NCBI RefSeq assembly: GCF_030767025.1
Contig: NZ_JASITE010000004.1
Span: 248,001-312,000 of the forward strand
Source: Nocardia sp. CC227C
GTDB taxonomy: Bacteria; Actinomycetota; Actinomycetes; Mycobacteriales; Mycobacteriaceae
DNA length: 64,000 bases
Direction: 5' to 3'
Position 1 is the first letter of the stretch, and each line of letters opens with the position of its first letter. The notes under the pieces are model-generated. The model made no database searches, was not told where the DNA came from, and saw only the letters and a list, made by a program, of their open reading frames with translations. Shown here one piece after another: positions 1 to 9,609 of this stretch. The position numbers and the translations under genes were made by a program.

Positions 1-2
1 AC

Positions 3-257
3 GCGGCCATCGAGGCCGCCGCAGTCGCGCACTGCCACGGCCTGATCTATTACTGCCGAGGCGACGCGGTCCGCAACGTCATCCGCACGGCCGCCGACCA
101 GCTGTTCAAGCAGCAGGCACACCTGTTCCGGGGTGGCCTGGAAGTCCGCATGGCGCGGCTGGAGACCCTGTTGAGCAAGCCGCCCACCCGGGGCGGGATA
201 CGGCCGGACCTGCGCTTGGTCGACGGCGGAGCCGACATCAACCGAACCGCGCTGTGA
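3..257 (+). CDS. C-terminal end of an unknown protein, partial at the window edge
   Basis: An open frame enters from the left edge and stops with TGA at 255-257; the other two forward frames read as arginine/proline-rich shadow. The visible 84 residues are alanine- and charge-rich with a probable helix (…RNVIRTAADQLFKQQ…) and end in …GGADINRTAL. I do not recognise a family. Because the excisionase-like gene and the integrase follow directly on the same strand, it is probably a cargo or replication gene of the integrated element (inference). Its stop overlaps a possible GTG start at 254 for the next gene (GTGA), which would couple translation. Confidence 0.55.
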   Translation, partial: AAIEAAAVAHCHGLIYYCRGDAVRNVIRTAADQLFKQQAHLFRGGLEVRMARLETLLSKPPTRGGIRPDLRLVDGGADINRTAL

Positions 258-301
258 CGCGGGTATCGAACACGAATCATCAAGGGACAGTGAGTATCAC
301 C

Positions 302-505
302 ATGGACATGAACGACCGATTCCTCCAGGCCAAGGACTGCGAGGAGCTGACCGGAATCCCCGCGGCCACGTGGCGCTACTGGGCGCACATCGGCGCGGGC
401 CCGGAGAGCTTCAAGCTCGGCCGCCGCCGCGTATGGCGACACAGCGTGATCCTGGCGTGGATCGAGCAGCAGGAGGCCGAGACCCGGCGAGGGGAGGCCG
501 TCTAG
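302..505 (+). CDS. excisionase-like helix-turn-helix protein (AlpA/Xis type)
   Basis: A 67-residue protein with the winged-helix pattern of MerR/AlpA-like excisionases: an N-terminal LQAKDCEELTGIPAATWRYW helix-turn-helix, then a basic wing KLGRRRVWRHSVILAWIEQQ. Such proteins bind attachment-site DNA and steer the integrase toward excision. It lies 2 bp before the integrase gene, the usual xis-int order of actinomycete integrative elements. The start is uncertain: ATG 302 has AAGGGA about 14 bp upstream; in-frame GTG at 290 is very close to that Shine-Dalgarno; GTG at 254 overlaps the upstream stop. I prefer ATG 302 because the conserved part begins just after it. Confidence 0.75.
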   Translation: MDMNDRFLQAKDCEELTGIPAATWRYWAHIGAGPESFKLGRRRVWRHSVILAWIEQQEAETRRGEAV

Positions 506-507
506 CC

Positions 508-1681
508 GTGGCAGCACGACGGAACCGCCGCGCGAGCGTCGAAGACCTCTGGTACAAGACCGTCTCGAAAATCGGCGACGACGGGACGAAGACCAGCGAG
601 CGTGTTCCGTCGAAGCTGCACGGCACCGGGAAGCGCTGGCGCGCTCGCTACGTCGATGACAACGGGAAGGAACACAGCCAGCGCTTCACCCGCAAGGCCG
701 ACGCCAAAACCTGGCTGGACGGCCCTGGCCACCCTGGTCAGCGGGACGCACGTCGCCCCACGGGATGCTCAGATCACCGTGCGTGAGTGGAACGCCGAGT
801 GGATCAAGGGCTACGCGATCCACCGCGCTGGCACCGTGAAGCAAGGCCGGATCCATATCGCCCAGATCAACGCCGAGTTCGGGGACCTTCAGCTGTCGGC
901 CATACGTCCGTCCAGCGTGAAAGCCTGGACGGCGAAGCTCAAGGAACAGGGCTACGAGGCCAGCTACATCTACGCGCTGCACGGTCGGCTGTCCCAGATC
1001 CTCAACGACACCATTCTCGACGGCCGTCTCGCCCGCAATCCGTGCTCCAGGCGGACATCCCCGCCCGCTGGCAGGCAGAAGGTCTACTGCGCCACCACCG
1101 AACAGGTGTGGGCCATCTACGAGGCGGTGCCGGACCATATCCGGCCCGCGGTTCTGCTCGGAGCCTTCGCGGGGCTGCGGATCGCGGAGGTGTCCGGGCT
1201 GCGCGTGGCTGACGTCGATTTCATCCGCGGCATCGTGCACCCGAAACAGCAGTGGCCGGCCAAACCGCTGAAGACGCCCGGATCAGAAGCGCCGATCCCG
1301 ATTCCGAACGAACTCGCGCTGGAGCTGTCGGCAGCTGTGCGTCGGCGGCCGGGCGAGCGGGTAGTGGCCGACGACTTCGGCAAGCCCGTGCCGCCCTGGC
1401 AGATCGAGGCCGCGTTCCGCGACGTGCGAGCCAAGGTTCCGGGGCTCCCGGAAGAATTCAGCTTCCAAGACCTGCGTCACTATCTGGCGTCGCTGCTGAT
1501 CGCGCACGGCGCGAACATCAAGGTCGTCCAGGCTCGCATGCGGCACGCGAAAGCGAAGACCACACTGGACACCTACGGGCATCTCTGGCCCGACACCGAC
1601 GAATCGACCAGACTGGTAATCGCCGCGGTGTTCAAGGAGCGGAACTCCGCCCCGTCGCGGGCAACCGACGAGCAGGCGTAG
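508..1681 (+). pseudogene. tyrosine site-specific integrase, broken by a frameshift near 720
   Basis: Phage/pSAM2-type integrase. The N-terminal DNA-binding (AP2-like/SAM-like) part is read from GTG 508 in one frame as far as KADAKTWLD at about 720; the sequence that should follow (ALATLVSGTHVAPRD… and the core-binding and catalytic domains) is in the next forward frame and runs to 1681. Joining them needs one base removed or two added in 718-724. The catalytic domain has box I arginine in AGLRIAE, the box II QDLRHY segment (glutamine where HxxR integrases usually have histidine), RHAKAKTTLDTYGH and the nucleophilic Tyr in LDTYGH. Either the integrase is dead, which would freeze the element, or this is a base-calling error. 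Confidence 0.8.
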
Positions 1682-1815
1682 GCGACAAGCTGTCGCCCCG
1701 GCTGTCACCTCTGTCCACCGGTGTCCAGCGCCTGTCTCCTTACGGTGCCGTAGGTGGACACTGGAGGCGACAGGACTGGACACCGAGGCGACAACGGGTG
1801 GACACCGAGGCGACA
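1681..1815. repeat. cluster of short direct and inverted repeats after the integrase (probable integrase arm-type/attachment region)
   Basis: GGCGACA-agc-TGTCGCC at 1681-1697 is a perfect inverted repeat. It is followed on the minus strand by several TGGACA/TGACAG elements (about 1700-1735). Past a small inverted centre (TACGG-tg-CCGTA, 1741-1752) come three plus-strand copies of TGGACACYGRGGCGACA at 1755, 1777 and 1799, spaced exactly 22 bp (two helical turns). Opposed clusters of short repeats next to int are typical of arm-type binding sites around an att core. No tRNA gene is visible in the following 130 bp, so the chromosomal target is not identified. The stretch 1816-1944 also holds ACTGCGTAC twice but no gene. 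Confidence 0.5.
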
Positions 1816-1944
1816 GCAGAGCACGGAGAAGGCGGCGGACAGCCATCAAAGAATGTCCGCCGCCTTCCGTGTTTCCCGACTACTGCGTACCCACTGCGTA
1901 CCAAACCCGGCATTCACCGGCATTCACGCAGGTCGCGCAGCTTT

Positions 1945-3333
1945 TCAGGAGTTGGGCCCGTACTCCTCCAGCATCTCGGTCACCAGGGCGGCGATCGGCG
2001 AACGCTCGCTGCGGGTCAGGGTGATGTGGGCGAACAGCGGATGCCCCTTCAGCTTCTCGATCACGGCGGCGACGCCGTCGTGCCGACCGACTCGCAGATT
2101 GTCGCGCTGCGCCACATCGTGGGTGAGCACCACCCGCGATCCCGTGCCCAGGCGGCTGAGCACGGTGAGCAGCACATTGCGTTCCAGTGACTGCGCCTCG
2201 TCCACGATCACGAAGGAGTCGTGCAGGGACCGCCCGCGAATGTGGGTGAGCGGCAGCACCTCCAGCATGCCGCGCGACTGCACCTCCTCCATCACCTCCT
2301 GGCTGGCGAGCCCCTCGAGGGTGTCGAAGACGGCCTGCGCCCACGGCCCCATCTTCTCGCTCTCCGAACCGGGCAGGTAGCCGAGATCCTGGCCGCCGAC
2401 CGCGTACAGCGGCCGGAACACCACGACCTTGCGGTGCGAGCGGCGCTCCAGCACGGCCTCCAGACCGGCCATCAGCGCCAGCGCCGACTTGCCGGTACCG
2501 GCGCGGCCGCCCATGGACACGATGCCCACGCTCTCGTCGAGCAGCAGATCCAGGGCGATGCGCTGCTCGGCGGAACGGCCGTGCAGGCCGAACGCCTCGC
2601 GATCACCGCGCACCAGCTGCACCCGCTTGTCCGGGGTCACCCGGGCCAGCGCGCTGCCGTTGGTGCCGAGCAGTCGAATGCCGGTGTGGCACGGCAGGTC
2701 TCGGGCCTCGTCCAGATCGACGACGGACTCGGCGTAGAGCTTGTCCACCACCGCCGCGCTGACGTCCAGCTCGGCCATCCCGGTCCAGCCGGAGGTGACC
2801 ACGTCCTGGGCGTGGTACTCGTCGGCGGCCAAGCCCACCGCGCTCGCCTTGACGCGCAGCGGAATGTCCTTGGACACCAGGACGACTCGATGACCCTCGG
2901 CCGACAGATTCAGCGCGCAGGCCAGAATCCGGGAGTCGTTGGTATCGGTGCGGAACCCGACCGGCAGCACCTCCGGATCGGTGTGGTTCAACTCGACCTG
3001 CAAGGTCCCACCGTCGACGCCGACCGGAATCTCCTGGTCGAGCCGTCCGTGCTGGAGTCGGAGATCGTCCAGCATGCGCAGCGCCTCGCGGGCGAACCAG
3101 CCCAGTTCGTGGTGGTGGCGTTTGGCCTCGAGCTCGCTGATCACCACGATCGGCAGCACCACATGATGCTCACCGAAGCGGGTGACCGCCCAAGGGTCCG
3201 ACAGCAACACCGAAGTGTCCACGACAAAGGTTTTACGTCCGGATTCGGACGACTGCGAGGCGCGAACTCCCTTTCCGGTGCTCGCGGTGCGGGCATCCCT
3301 GCTGGGAGCGGTTACGGAGCGTGCATCAGTCAC
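1945..3333 (-). CDS. phoH: PhoH-family protein (PIN domain plus PhoH ATPase)
   Basis: A 462-residue protein. The N-terminal half is a PIN-like nuclease domain ([13 protein letters not shown], acidic Asp39; SELEAKR near residue 66). The C-terminal half is a PhoH ATPase with Walker [10 protein letters not shown] at about 275-283 and Walker B VIVDEAQ at about 375-381. The family member PhoH2 of mycobacteria is an RNA-unwinding ribonuclease; that activity is family knowledge. Start chosen at GTG 3333 because AAGGAG lies 6 bp upstream; the open frame extends further but without homology. In M. tuberculosis phoH2 also lies close to glyA, but here desA2 is missing and replaced by the small genes at 3.6-4.8 kb. 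The integrated element ends directly behind its stop codon. Confidence 0.9.
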   Translation of the reverse strand: MTDARSVTAPSRDARTASTGKGVRASQSSESGRKTFVVDTSVLLSDPWAVTRFGEHHVVLPIVVISELEAKRHHHELGWFAREALRMLDDLRLQHGRLDQEIPVGVDGGTLQVELNHTDPEVLPVGFRTDTNDSRILACALNLSAEGHRVVLVSKDIPLRVKASAVGLAADEYHAQDVVTSGWTGMAELDVSAAVVDKLYAESVVDLDEARDLPCHTGIRLLGTNGSALARVTPDKRVQLVRGDREAFGLHGRSAEQRIALDLLLDESVGIVSMGGRAGTGKSALALMAGLEAVLERRSHRKVVVFRPLYAVGGQDLGYLPGSESEKMGPWAQAVFDTLEGLASQEVMEEVQSRGMLEVLPLTHIRGRSLHDSFVIVDEAQSLERNVLLTVLSRLGTGSRVVLTHDVAQRDNLRVGRHDGVAAVIEKLKGHPLFAHITLTRSERSPIAALVTEMLEEYGPNS

Positions 3334-3574
3334 GGTGGGCTCCTTTGTCACCCACGCGGCCCCGCGCGGGTGTTCTCGCTGGGCCGGTCCGCCCTGTAGG
3401 TCAGTCGACCCGAGGGCCGGGTGCCGGCCCCCTCGCACTGAGTTGCTCAGTCACGACCAGGACCTCCCGTACGGGCCACCTCTACGCGACCCGCACCCCC
3501 GACGCTACAGCCGATTTGGGCTTCCGGCCTACCGAGTTACAGGCGTGTTGGTGAAGATCCCGTTAACGGACGCC

Positions 3575-3949
3575 CTATTCGGGCGATTCGCCCAATTCGG
3601 CGAGCAGTATCGGAACGTGGCTGTGATCATGTTCTTTCACGGCCGTGACCAGCGTCGATGTCTGAGCAGCGGCCTCGTGGCGCAACCGCGCCAACACATC
3701 CCGCGCGGCATCGTCGGCGAGCTCGGCACGGTACCGGCGCTCGAACTCCGCCCGACGCCCCGACGGGTCGGCGTGGAACCACTTCCGCAGCGCCGAGGAG
3801 GGCGTCACCTCCCTGGCCCACTCGTCGATCTCCGCCGCCTGTTTGCTGATCCCGCGCGGCCACAGCCGATCCACCAGCACCCGGCGGCCGTCACTCGACT
3901 CCGGCGGGTCGTACACCCGCTTGACCTGGAAACGCGGTTGCTGTGCCAT
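3575..3949 (-). CDS. DUF488 family protein
   Basis: A 124-residue protein with the family signature VKRVYDPPESSDGRRVLVDR followed by LWPRGISKQ and a conserved WFHADP segment, about the usual length for DUF488. The biochemical role of the family is not settled. ATG 3949 is chosen because homologues begin just before VKRVYDPP; GGAG abuts the ATG, so translation may start on a nearly leaderless message. It is divergent from the small gene at 4031 with 81 bp between them, which must hold both promoters. Confidence 0.8.
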   Translation of the reverse strand: MAQQPRFQVKRVYDPPESSDGRRVLVDRLWPRGISKQAAEIDEWAREVTPSSALRKWFHADPSGRRAEFERRYRAELADDAARDVLARLRHEAAAQTSTLVTAVKEHDHSHVPILLAELGESPE

Positions 3950-4030
3950 CTCCGTATGGCAGCACGAACCGGGCGGCCGACGCGATACACCACGCCGCCG
4001 ATTCCGATCCGGAGCCGATACAGTCGAACC

Positions 4031-4303
4031 ATGGCCGATGATCAGGATCTCGAGAAGCTGTCCTCCAAGGAACTGCACAACCGCGCCGTGAAGCTGGCCG
4101 TCCGGCACGGTGACGTGAAATTCCTGTGGGAACTGCTGAAGTCGATCCCGGCCGCCGAGGCCGCGGCCGGCAACATCGGGGAGAGCGAGGCCGACATCAA
4201 GTACGTGCTCCCGGTGCTCGACGACTACGTGCACGCGGGCGAGGGCGATATCGCCGAGGTGCTGCGGCCCATGTACCTGGACTACCTCGTCAAGCACTCC
4301 TGA
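4031..4303 (+). CDS. conserved hypothetical protein, 90 residues, charged and helical
   Basis: Starts at ATG 4031 (MADDQDLEKLSSKELHNRAV) and ends YLDYLVKHS. No signal peptide or membrane segment; the sequence alternates acidic and hydrophobic residues in at least three probable helices. I recognise no named domain. It faces away from the DUF488 gene and is followed after 148 bp by the glutaredoxin-like gene on the same strand, so the two could share a transcript. Coding nature is supported by codon-position GC bias and by plausible composition compared with shadow frames. Confidence 0.7.
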   Translation: MADDQDLEKLSSKELHNRAVKLAVRHGDVKFLWELLKSIPAAEAAAGNIGESEADIKYVLPVLDDYVHAGEGDIAEVLRPMYLDYLVKHS

Positions 4304-4451
4304 GCGGGCCGGGCACGCGATACCGTTCGACGGGTCCGCGTCGCGCGCACGAACCGCCGGGAAGTCTCCGCGAGGGAACGGCCCGCGGAGGTTTCACCGC
4401 CGCTCTGCTCGACTGGCTGCGCACATCCGCGCGCTGACCTAGACTCCGGAC

Positions 4452-4760
4452 ATGACCGCCGATTCCACCCCGGAGCTGCTAGTTTACCGCCGCGCAGGCT
4501 GCCCCTACTGCTCCCGGATGCGGCGGGTGCTCAACCGCCACGGCATCGTGCACAGCGAGATCGATATCTGGGAGGACCCGGACGCGGCCGCCTTCGTGCG
4601 CTCGGTCGCCGACGGCAACGAGACCGTTCCCACGGTCGTATTGAAAACCGAAGCGCGCGAGCAACATTGGGTCAACCCGTCCCCGAAGCGGCTGATCCGC
4701 ACGGTGTCCGCCGACGCACCCGCGCTCACGGAGGGGCCGCGCAAGTTCTGGAGCTGGTAG
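4452..4760 (+). CDS. glutaredoxin-like protein (mycoredoxin type)
   Basis: A 102-residue thioredoxin-fold protein with the dithiol active site CPYC at residues 17-20 after the first beta strand, and the cis-proline segment TVPTVVL at about residues 58-64. Mycoredoxins of actinobacteria use such a site to reduce mycothiol mixed disulfides; the mycothiol gene mca in this window fits that chemistry, but whether this protein takes electrons from mycothiol is inference. The C-terminal extension (residues 76-102, ending FWSW) is longer than in minimal mycoredoxins. ATG 4452 is the only sensible start. Confidence 0.8.
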   Translation: MTADSTPELLVYRRAGCPYCSRMRRVLNRHGIVHSEIDIWEDPDAAAFVRSVADGNETVPTVVLKTEAREQHWVNPSPKRLIRTVSADAPALTEGPRKFWSW

Positions 4761-4964
4761 GAGTCCGGCGGCCACACCCGCCCGGCCACACCACCATTCG
4801 GCCACCCAGCTCGCACCACAAGCTCGCACCGCGACTTCACGCCGCGAGCGTGCCCGCGCGCCTGCCGGTAGCGCCACACCGCATGGTGTCACCGCCCGCG
4901 TCAACCCGCCCGCTTCACCGATCGGCTCGCGCCGGGTAGCCGCGACCGGGCCCCGGACACCGGC

Positions 4965-4998
4965 GGGGCCTGGTTATCGCGTGCTATAACCAGGCCCC
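4965..4998. terminator. bidirectional hairpin behind glyA
   Basis: A 13-bp perfect inverted repeat, GGGGCCTGGTTAT / ATAACCAGGCCCC, with an 8-nt loop, located 35 bp beyond the glyA stop. There is no long U-tract, as is common for actinobacterial terminators. The rest of 4761-5033 holds no gene that I can see. Confidence 0.75.
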
Positions 4999-5033
4999 GA
5001 TGCTTCAGCGCCGCAGGCGTTTCGGCGCGGTGA

Positions 5034-6326
5034 TCAGCCGAGCAGTTTCCAGTCCTCGAGGCCCTCGTAGAGCGGGAAGTCCTGGGCCAGCTTGGCGACC
5101 CGGGCGCGCAGGGCGGCGATGTCACCGCCGGTGAGGGCGGTGGCGATGATGTCGGCGACCTCGGTGAACTCGGTGTCGCCGAAGCCGCGGGTGGCCAGCG
5201 CGGCGGTGCCGATGCGCAGGCCCGAGGTGACCATCGGCGGGCGCGGGTCGAACGGAACGGCATTGCGGTTCACGGTGATTCCGACCTCGTGCAGCAGATC
5301 CTCACCCTGCTGGCCGTCCAGCGCCGAGTTCCGCAGATCCACCAGCACCAGGTGCACATCGGTGCCGCCGGTGAGCACGGTGATGCCCTTGTCCTTGACA
5401 TCCGCGCCGGTGAGCCGCTCGGCCAGGATCTTCGCGCCCGACAGCGTGCGCTGCTGACGCTCCTTGAACTCCTCGCCGCCCGCGATCTTGAAGGCCACGG
5501 CCTTGGCGGCGATGGCGTGCATGAGCGGGCCGCCCTGCTGGCCCGGGAAGACCGCGGAGTTCAGCTTCTTGGCGAAATCCTGCTTGGCCAGGATGAGACC
5601 CGACCGCGGACCGCCGAGGGTCTTGTGCACGGTGGAGGACACCACATCGGCATGCGGCACCGGCGACGGGTGCAGACCGGCGGCGACCAGACCGGCGAAA
5701 TGCGCCATGTCGACCCACAGGTACGCGCCGACCTCGTCGGCGATCTCCCGGAAGGCGGCGAAATCGAGGTGACGGGGGTAGGCCGACCAACCGGCCACGA
5801 TCACCTTCGGGCGGGTGTCGCGGGCGATCTCGCGCACCTGGTCCATATCCACGCGGTGGTCCTCCTTGGACACCCCGTAGGCGTGCACCTCGTACAGCTT
5901 GCCGGAGAAGTTCAGCCGCATGCCGTGGGTGAGGTGGCCGCCGTGCGCCAGATCCAGGCCGAGCATCTTGTCGCCCGGATTCATCAGCGCCATCAGCACG
6001 GCGGCATTGGCCTGCGCGCCCGAATGCGGCTGGACATTGGCGAATTCCGCGCCGAAAAGCTCCTTCACGCGTTCGCGCGCCAGCTCCTCGACCTTGTCGA
6101 CGGCCTCGCAGCCACCGTAGTAGCGCCGACCCGGGTACCCCTCGGCGTACTTGTTGGTGAGCACGCTGCCCTGCGCCTGCAGCACGGCGCGCGGCACGAA
6201 GTTCTCGGAGGCGATCATCTCGAGGGTGTCGCGTTCCCGGGTGAGCTCTTCGGCCATCGCGGCGGCGACCTGCGGGTCGAGCTCGGCGAGCGACTGGGTG
6301 TTGACGGAGGCGGCGGTCTGGGTCAC
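5034..6326 (-). CDS. glyA: serine hydroxymethyltransferase
   Basis: A 430-residue PLP enzyme that interconverts serine and glycine while charging tetrahydrofolate with a one-carbon unit in the cytosol. Hallmarks: MIASENFVP near the N-terminus, the [14 protein letters not shown] substrate loop, and the PLP-binding segment [14 protein letters not shown] with the Schiff-base lysine. Full length for the family. It is monocistronic here: hairpin at 4965-4998 downstream, and a 180-bp gene-free stretch upstream before the DUF885 gene. Its position next to coaA, on the opposite strand, matches M. tuberculosis. Confidence 0.97.
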   Translation of the reverse strand: MTQTAASVNTQSLAELDPQVAAAMAEELTRERDTLEMIASENFVPRAVLQAQGSVLTNKYAEGYPGRRYYGGCEAVDKVEELARERVKELFGAEFANVQPHSGAQANAAVLMALMNPGDKMLGLDLAHGGHLTHGMRLNFSGKLYEVHAYGVSKEDHRVDMDQVREIARDTRPKVIVAGWSAYPRHLDFAAFREIADEVGAYLWVDMAHFAGLVAAGLHPSPVPHADVVSSTVHKTLGGPRSGLILAKQDFAKKLNSAVFPGQQGGPLMHAIAAKAVAFKIAGGEEFKERQQRTLSGAKILAERLTGADVKDKGITVLTGGTDVHLVLVDLRNSALDGQQGEDLLHEVGITVNRNAVPFDPRPPMVTSGLRIGTAALATRGFGDTEFTEVADIIATALTGGDIAALRARVAKLAQDFPLYEGLEDWKLLG

Positions 6327-6508
6327 GACGGTCAGTCTAGGGGGCGGCCGTCGACCGATCGCTCACCCCCGCCGCCTCCCCGACACCCGCGTGCACCATC
6401 GTCCCACCCGCGGAGTCAGCCACCTCCACAACGGCAGCGCACGCCGCCACCCCGCCACGCCGGCACGCTCCGCCACACCCCGCGATGTCAGCGTGCTCCG
6501 GCACGACC

Positions 6509-7708
6509 TCAGGGCATGCGACGTATCGCGCCCGGGGTGAGGGGCTCGTCGAGCAAGCGGCGGAAGCGTTCCGAGCGGTCGTCCGCGTCGGCGGCACCGT
6601 CGAGCCAGCCGCCGAGCAGACGGTACCCCTCCACGTAGGTGGAGATGTAGGCGCGCCACAGCGGGGAGGACAGGAAGCGCAGGGCCTGGCGGGCGCGTTC
6701 GGGCGTCGCCAGGCTCCAGCGCTCGAGGAAAACCGCCACCTCGTCGGCGTCCCTGCGGCGATCGTGCAGCAGCAGCGCGGCGTCCTGACGCACGTTCAGC
6801 AGTTTGGCGGAGGCGTTCGACAGGCGTTCGGCGCGTTCACCGTCGAAGCGCAGGCCGAGGTCGGCGTAGATCTCCTGCGCCCATCTGCCCCACCCCGGAC
6901 CCACGATGGACTTCAGCGCCAGATCCGCCAGCCCCTCCGCCATCAGGCACTGCGGGGTGTTCACCAGGAACAGGGTCTGCTCGGCCTGCCCGGCCGCCAC
7001 CAGCCCGGCTTCCTTGCGGCAGTGCTCGGTGTGATGCCCCGGATAGGACTCGTGCGCGATGAGGTGCGGCAGGTTGGCCATGTGCTGCTTCAGGTCCGAG
7101 TTGATGGCGACCCGGGACTCGAAGTTGCCGAGGTAGTAGTTGAAGCCGGACCACGGCTTGTCACCGACCACCTCGTACTCCACGAATTCGTGGTCGGGCA
7201 GCGGATAGCGCTGGCGCACCAGTTCCCGCAGCGCGCCCGAGAACGCCGCCACGCACGCCCGCAGGCGCTCCGGCGGAATCTCGTCGGCGCGCCGGTGCGC
7301 GCTCACCCGCTCGAACAGCGAACCCTCGCCCGCGAGCACCTCGTCCATCTGTCGGTGCGCTTCCTGGTACTCGGCCTCGTCACCGGGGGCGATATCCACG
7401 TCGAAGTAGGCGCGCACCTCCTCGACGAACGGAATCTCGTCCCCGGCGAATGTGCGCGCCGAGCACTCCATGGCCCGCAGGTGCACGTCCAGGAATTCGG
7501 TGCGTTCGGCGGCGAGCCCGGCCTCGGGCAGTTCCTTGCGCAGTGCCGCGGCGCGGTGCGCGAGATCGCGGGGCTCCGGCCGCGGCGCGTTCTGCACCTC
7601 GCGACGCAGAGCGGGATCACCGGTGTACGCGTCGACGAACCCTTCCTCGAGCCGGTCGAAAGCCAGGCCCAGTCGCAGATAGTCGGTAACCAGGGGATGC
7701 GCTGCCAT
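6509..7708 (-). CDS. DUF885-type metallopeptidase-like protein
   Basis: A 399-residue soluble protein with the motif LIAHESYPGHHTEH, a zinc-metallopeptidase-like helix (HESxxGHH), and a downstream conserved acidic segment CLMAEGLADLA. It is shorter than the classic DUF885 proteins (about 550 residues, such as the one at 47621-49297). Substrate unknown. ATG 7708 is taken as start; GTG 7720 is an alternative and neither has a clear Shine-Dalgarno. It diverges from coaA with 223 bp between them. Confidence 0.75.
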   Translation of the reverse strand: MAAHPLVTDYLRLGLAFDRLEEGFVDAYTGDPALRREVQNAPRPEPRDLAHRAAALRKELPEAGLAAERTEFLDVHLRAMECSARTFAGDEIPFVEEVRAYFDVDIAPGDEAEYQEAHRQMDEVLAGEGSLFERVSAHRRADEIPPERLRACVAAFSGALRELVRQRYPLPDHEFVEYEVVGDKPWSGFNYYLGNFESRVAINSDLKQHMANLPHLIAHESYPGHHTEHCRKEAGLVAAGQAEQTLFLVNTPQCLMAEGLADLALKSIVGPGWGRWAQEIYADLGLRFDGERAERLSNASAKLLNVRQDAALLLHDRRRDADEVAVFLERWSLATPERARQALRFLSSPLWRAYISTYVEGYRLLGGWLDGAADADDRSERFRRLLDEPLTPGAIRRMP

Positions 7709-7931
7709 GTCCGCAGACACTAACGGCCCCGGGCCACCGCGGCGACGGTCCGGACCGGTGAAGCGCCGGAACGCCATTTCAAACGTGGAGTCCGCGTGGG
7801 ATATCTCACCCTTGCTACTGGCCGGTAACTACACCCGGTTTTTCGCGCCCCGTTGCACCCGAGCAGAATTCGCCTATGCGTGGAGTGTGGACCGGATCTC
7901 ACCGGACCGGACACGGGAATGGTGAGGCTTC

Positions 7932-8864
7932 GTGGCGCGGATGAGCGAGCCGAGCCCCTATGTGGAATTCGACCGGAAGCAGTGGCGCACACTGCGCAAG
8001 TCGACCCCATTGGTGCTCACCGAGGAAGAACTGATCGGTCTGCGCGGTCTGGGTGAACAGATCGACCTGGAAGAGGTCGCCGAGGTCTACTTGCCGCTGG
8101 CGCGACTCATTCACCTCCAGGTGGCCGCCAGACAGCGGCTTTTCGCCGCCACCGCCACCTTCCTCGGGGAAACCCACCCGGACCGCCAGGTGCCGTTCGT
8201 CATCGGCGTCGCGGGCAGCGTGGCAGTCGGCAAGTCCACCACCGCCCGCGTGCTCCAGGCGCTGCTGGCCCGCTGGGACCACCATCCGCGCGTCGACCTG
8301 GTGACCACCGACGGATTCCTCTACCCCACAGCGGAACTCACCCGCCGCGGTCTCATGCACCGCAAGGGCTTCCCGGAGAGCTACGACCGCCGCAAACTGC
8401 TGCGCTTCGTCACCGAGGTGAAATCCGGTGCGCCGGAAGTATGCGCCCCGGTGTATTCGCATATCGCCTACGACATCGTGCCGGACCAGAAACACTGCGT
8501 GCGCCAGCCCGACATCCTCATCGTCGAGGGATTGAACGTGTTGCAGACGGGTCCGCGGCTCATGGTGTCGGACCTGTTCGATTTCTCCATCTATGTCGAC
8601 GCGCGCATCGAAGACATCGAGAACTGGTATATCGAGCGGTTTCTCGCGCTGCGCAAGACCTCGTTCTCCGACCCGAATTCGGCGTTCCACCACTACGCCC
8701 GATTCAACGATCAGCAAGCCATCGGCGCGGCCCGCGAGATCTGGAACAACACCAACCGGCCCAATCTGGTGGAGAACATCCTGCCGTCCCGCCCGCGCGC
8801 GACGCTGGTGCTGCGCAAGGACTCCGACCACAGCATCAACCGGCTGCGGCTGCGGAAGCTCTAG
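7932..8864 (+). CDS. coaA: pantothenate kinase, type I
   Basis: A 310-residue P-loop kinase that phosphorylates pantothenate, the first step of coenzyme A synthesis. Walker A is [12 protein letters not shown] at about residues 92-103; TTDGFLYP and the C-terminal [13 protein letters not shown] match type I enzymes. GTG 7932 is used (GGTGAGG 4 bp upstream); ATG 7941 is possible. The stop TAG at 8862-8864 overlaps the stop codon of the convergent gene, both lying within a single CTAG. Confidence 0.95.
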   Translation: MARMSEPSPYVEFDRKQWRTLRKSTPLVLTEEELIGLRGLGEQIDLEEVAEVYLPLARLIHLQVAARQRLFAATATFLGETHPDRQVPFVIGVAGSVAVGKSTTARVLQALLARWDHHPRVDLVTTDGFLYPTAELTRRGLMHRKGFPESYDRRKLLRFVTEVKSGAPEVCAPVYSHIAYDIVPDQKHCVRQPDILIVEGLNVLQTGPRLMVSDLFDFSIYVDARIEDIENWYIERFLALRKTSFSDPNSAFHHYARFNDQQAIGAAREIWNNTNRPNLVENILPSRPRATLVLRKDSDHSINRLRLRKL

Positions 8865-9472
8865 AGCTTCCAGGCCGCGTCCAGCCGTGCCGCCACGTCG
8901 ATATCGGTGGCGGCCACGATATGCGGTTTGCGGATCTCCTCGGCCAGGTAGCGGGCCACGAAACGGCGGATCTCGTGATCGACGCTGGCCAGAATGCGCA
9001 GCAGTTCACCGCGGCGCGAAGCGCTCGCCACATTCACCCGCACATCGCTGGGGCGCGGTTCGGCGATATCGATGATCACGCGCAGCGGTTCGGCCGTGCG
9101 CACGGTCAGATGCAGGTGGATCTTGCCGTCCACATGGAACGGATAGCGGTCCACGGCGAGATCGACCAGCAGATCCACCTCGAGCGGGATCTTCAGCGCG
9201 AAGGAGATATTCTCCCGCACCTCCCGGTCGAGTTTCGGTTTGCCGAGCCGCACGGTCGCGAAGAGCTTCGCGATCCGGCCCGGCCCCACCCCGATCGGGC
9301 CGAAATCGAATGCCTCGCCCGTCAATTGCCCGAACGCGCCCTGGATGCGGTGCTCCGAGGCCGCGTATTCCAGAAATCTGCGGCCGAACTCCTCGTAGGA
9401 AACATACGGATCCGACTCGACCACCGCCGCGGCGTTCACGGCGGTCCACGGCCCTTCGCGCACCTCGCCCAT
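8861..9472 (-). CDS. conserved hypothetical protein, 203 residues
   Basis: Begins [20 protein letters not shown] and ends [11 protein letters not shown]. The middle is rich in beta-strand-like segments ([20 protein letters not shown]) with no signal peptide or membrane segment, suggesting a cytosolic ligand-binding or lipid-binding fold; no named domain is recognised. It is convergent with coaA and lies 137 bp downstream of the uppS-like gene on the same strand, so cotranscription with that gene is possible. Confidence 0.7.
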   Translation of the reverse strand: MGEVREGPWTAVNAAAVVESDPYVSYEEFGRRFLEYAASEHRIQGAFGQLTGEAFDFGPIGVGPGRIAKLFATVRLGKPKLDREVRENISFALKIPLEVDLLVDLAVDRYPFHVDGKIHLHLTVRTAEPLRVIIDIAEPRPSDVRVNVASASRRGELLRILASVDHEIRRFVARYLAEEIRKPHIVAATDIDVAARLDAAWKL

Positions 9473-9609
9473 GCCATCCGACGCTACGGCAGCAAGGCCC
9501 CCGCGAACCCCGAAGCCATTGCACTGCAACCCAACCGTGGCTGTGTTTTTATTCGCCGTGTTCGATTGCCTCCGCTGCGCTCCGGCGGGTTCGCGGCAGA
9601 GTGGACTCC

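Noticed and set aside
1816..1944. tRNA gene or 3' tRNA fragment as integration target
   Set aside because: No cloverleaf or T-arm consensus on either strand.
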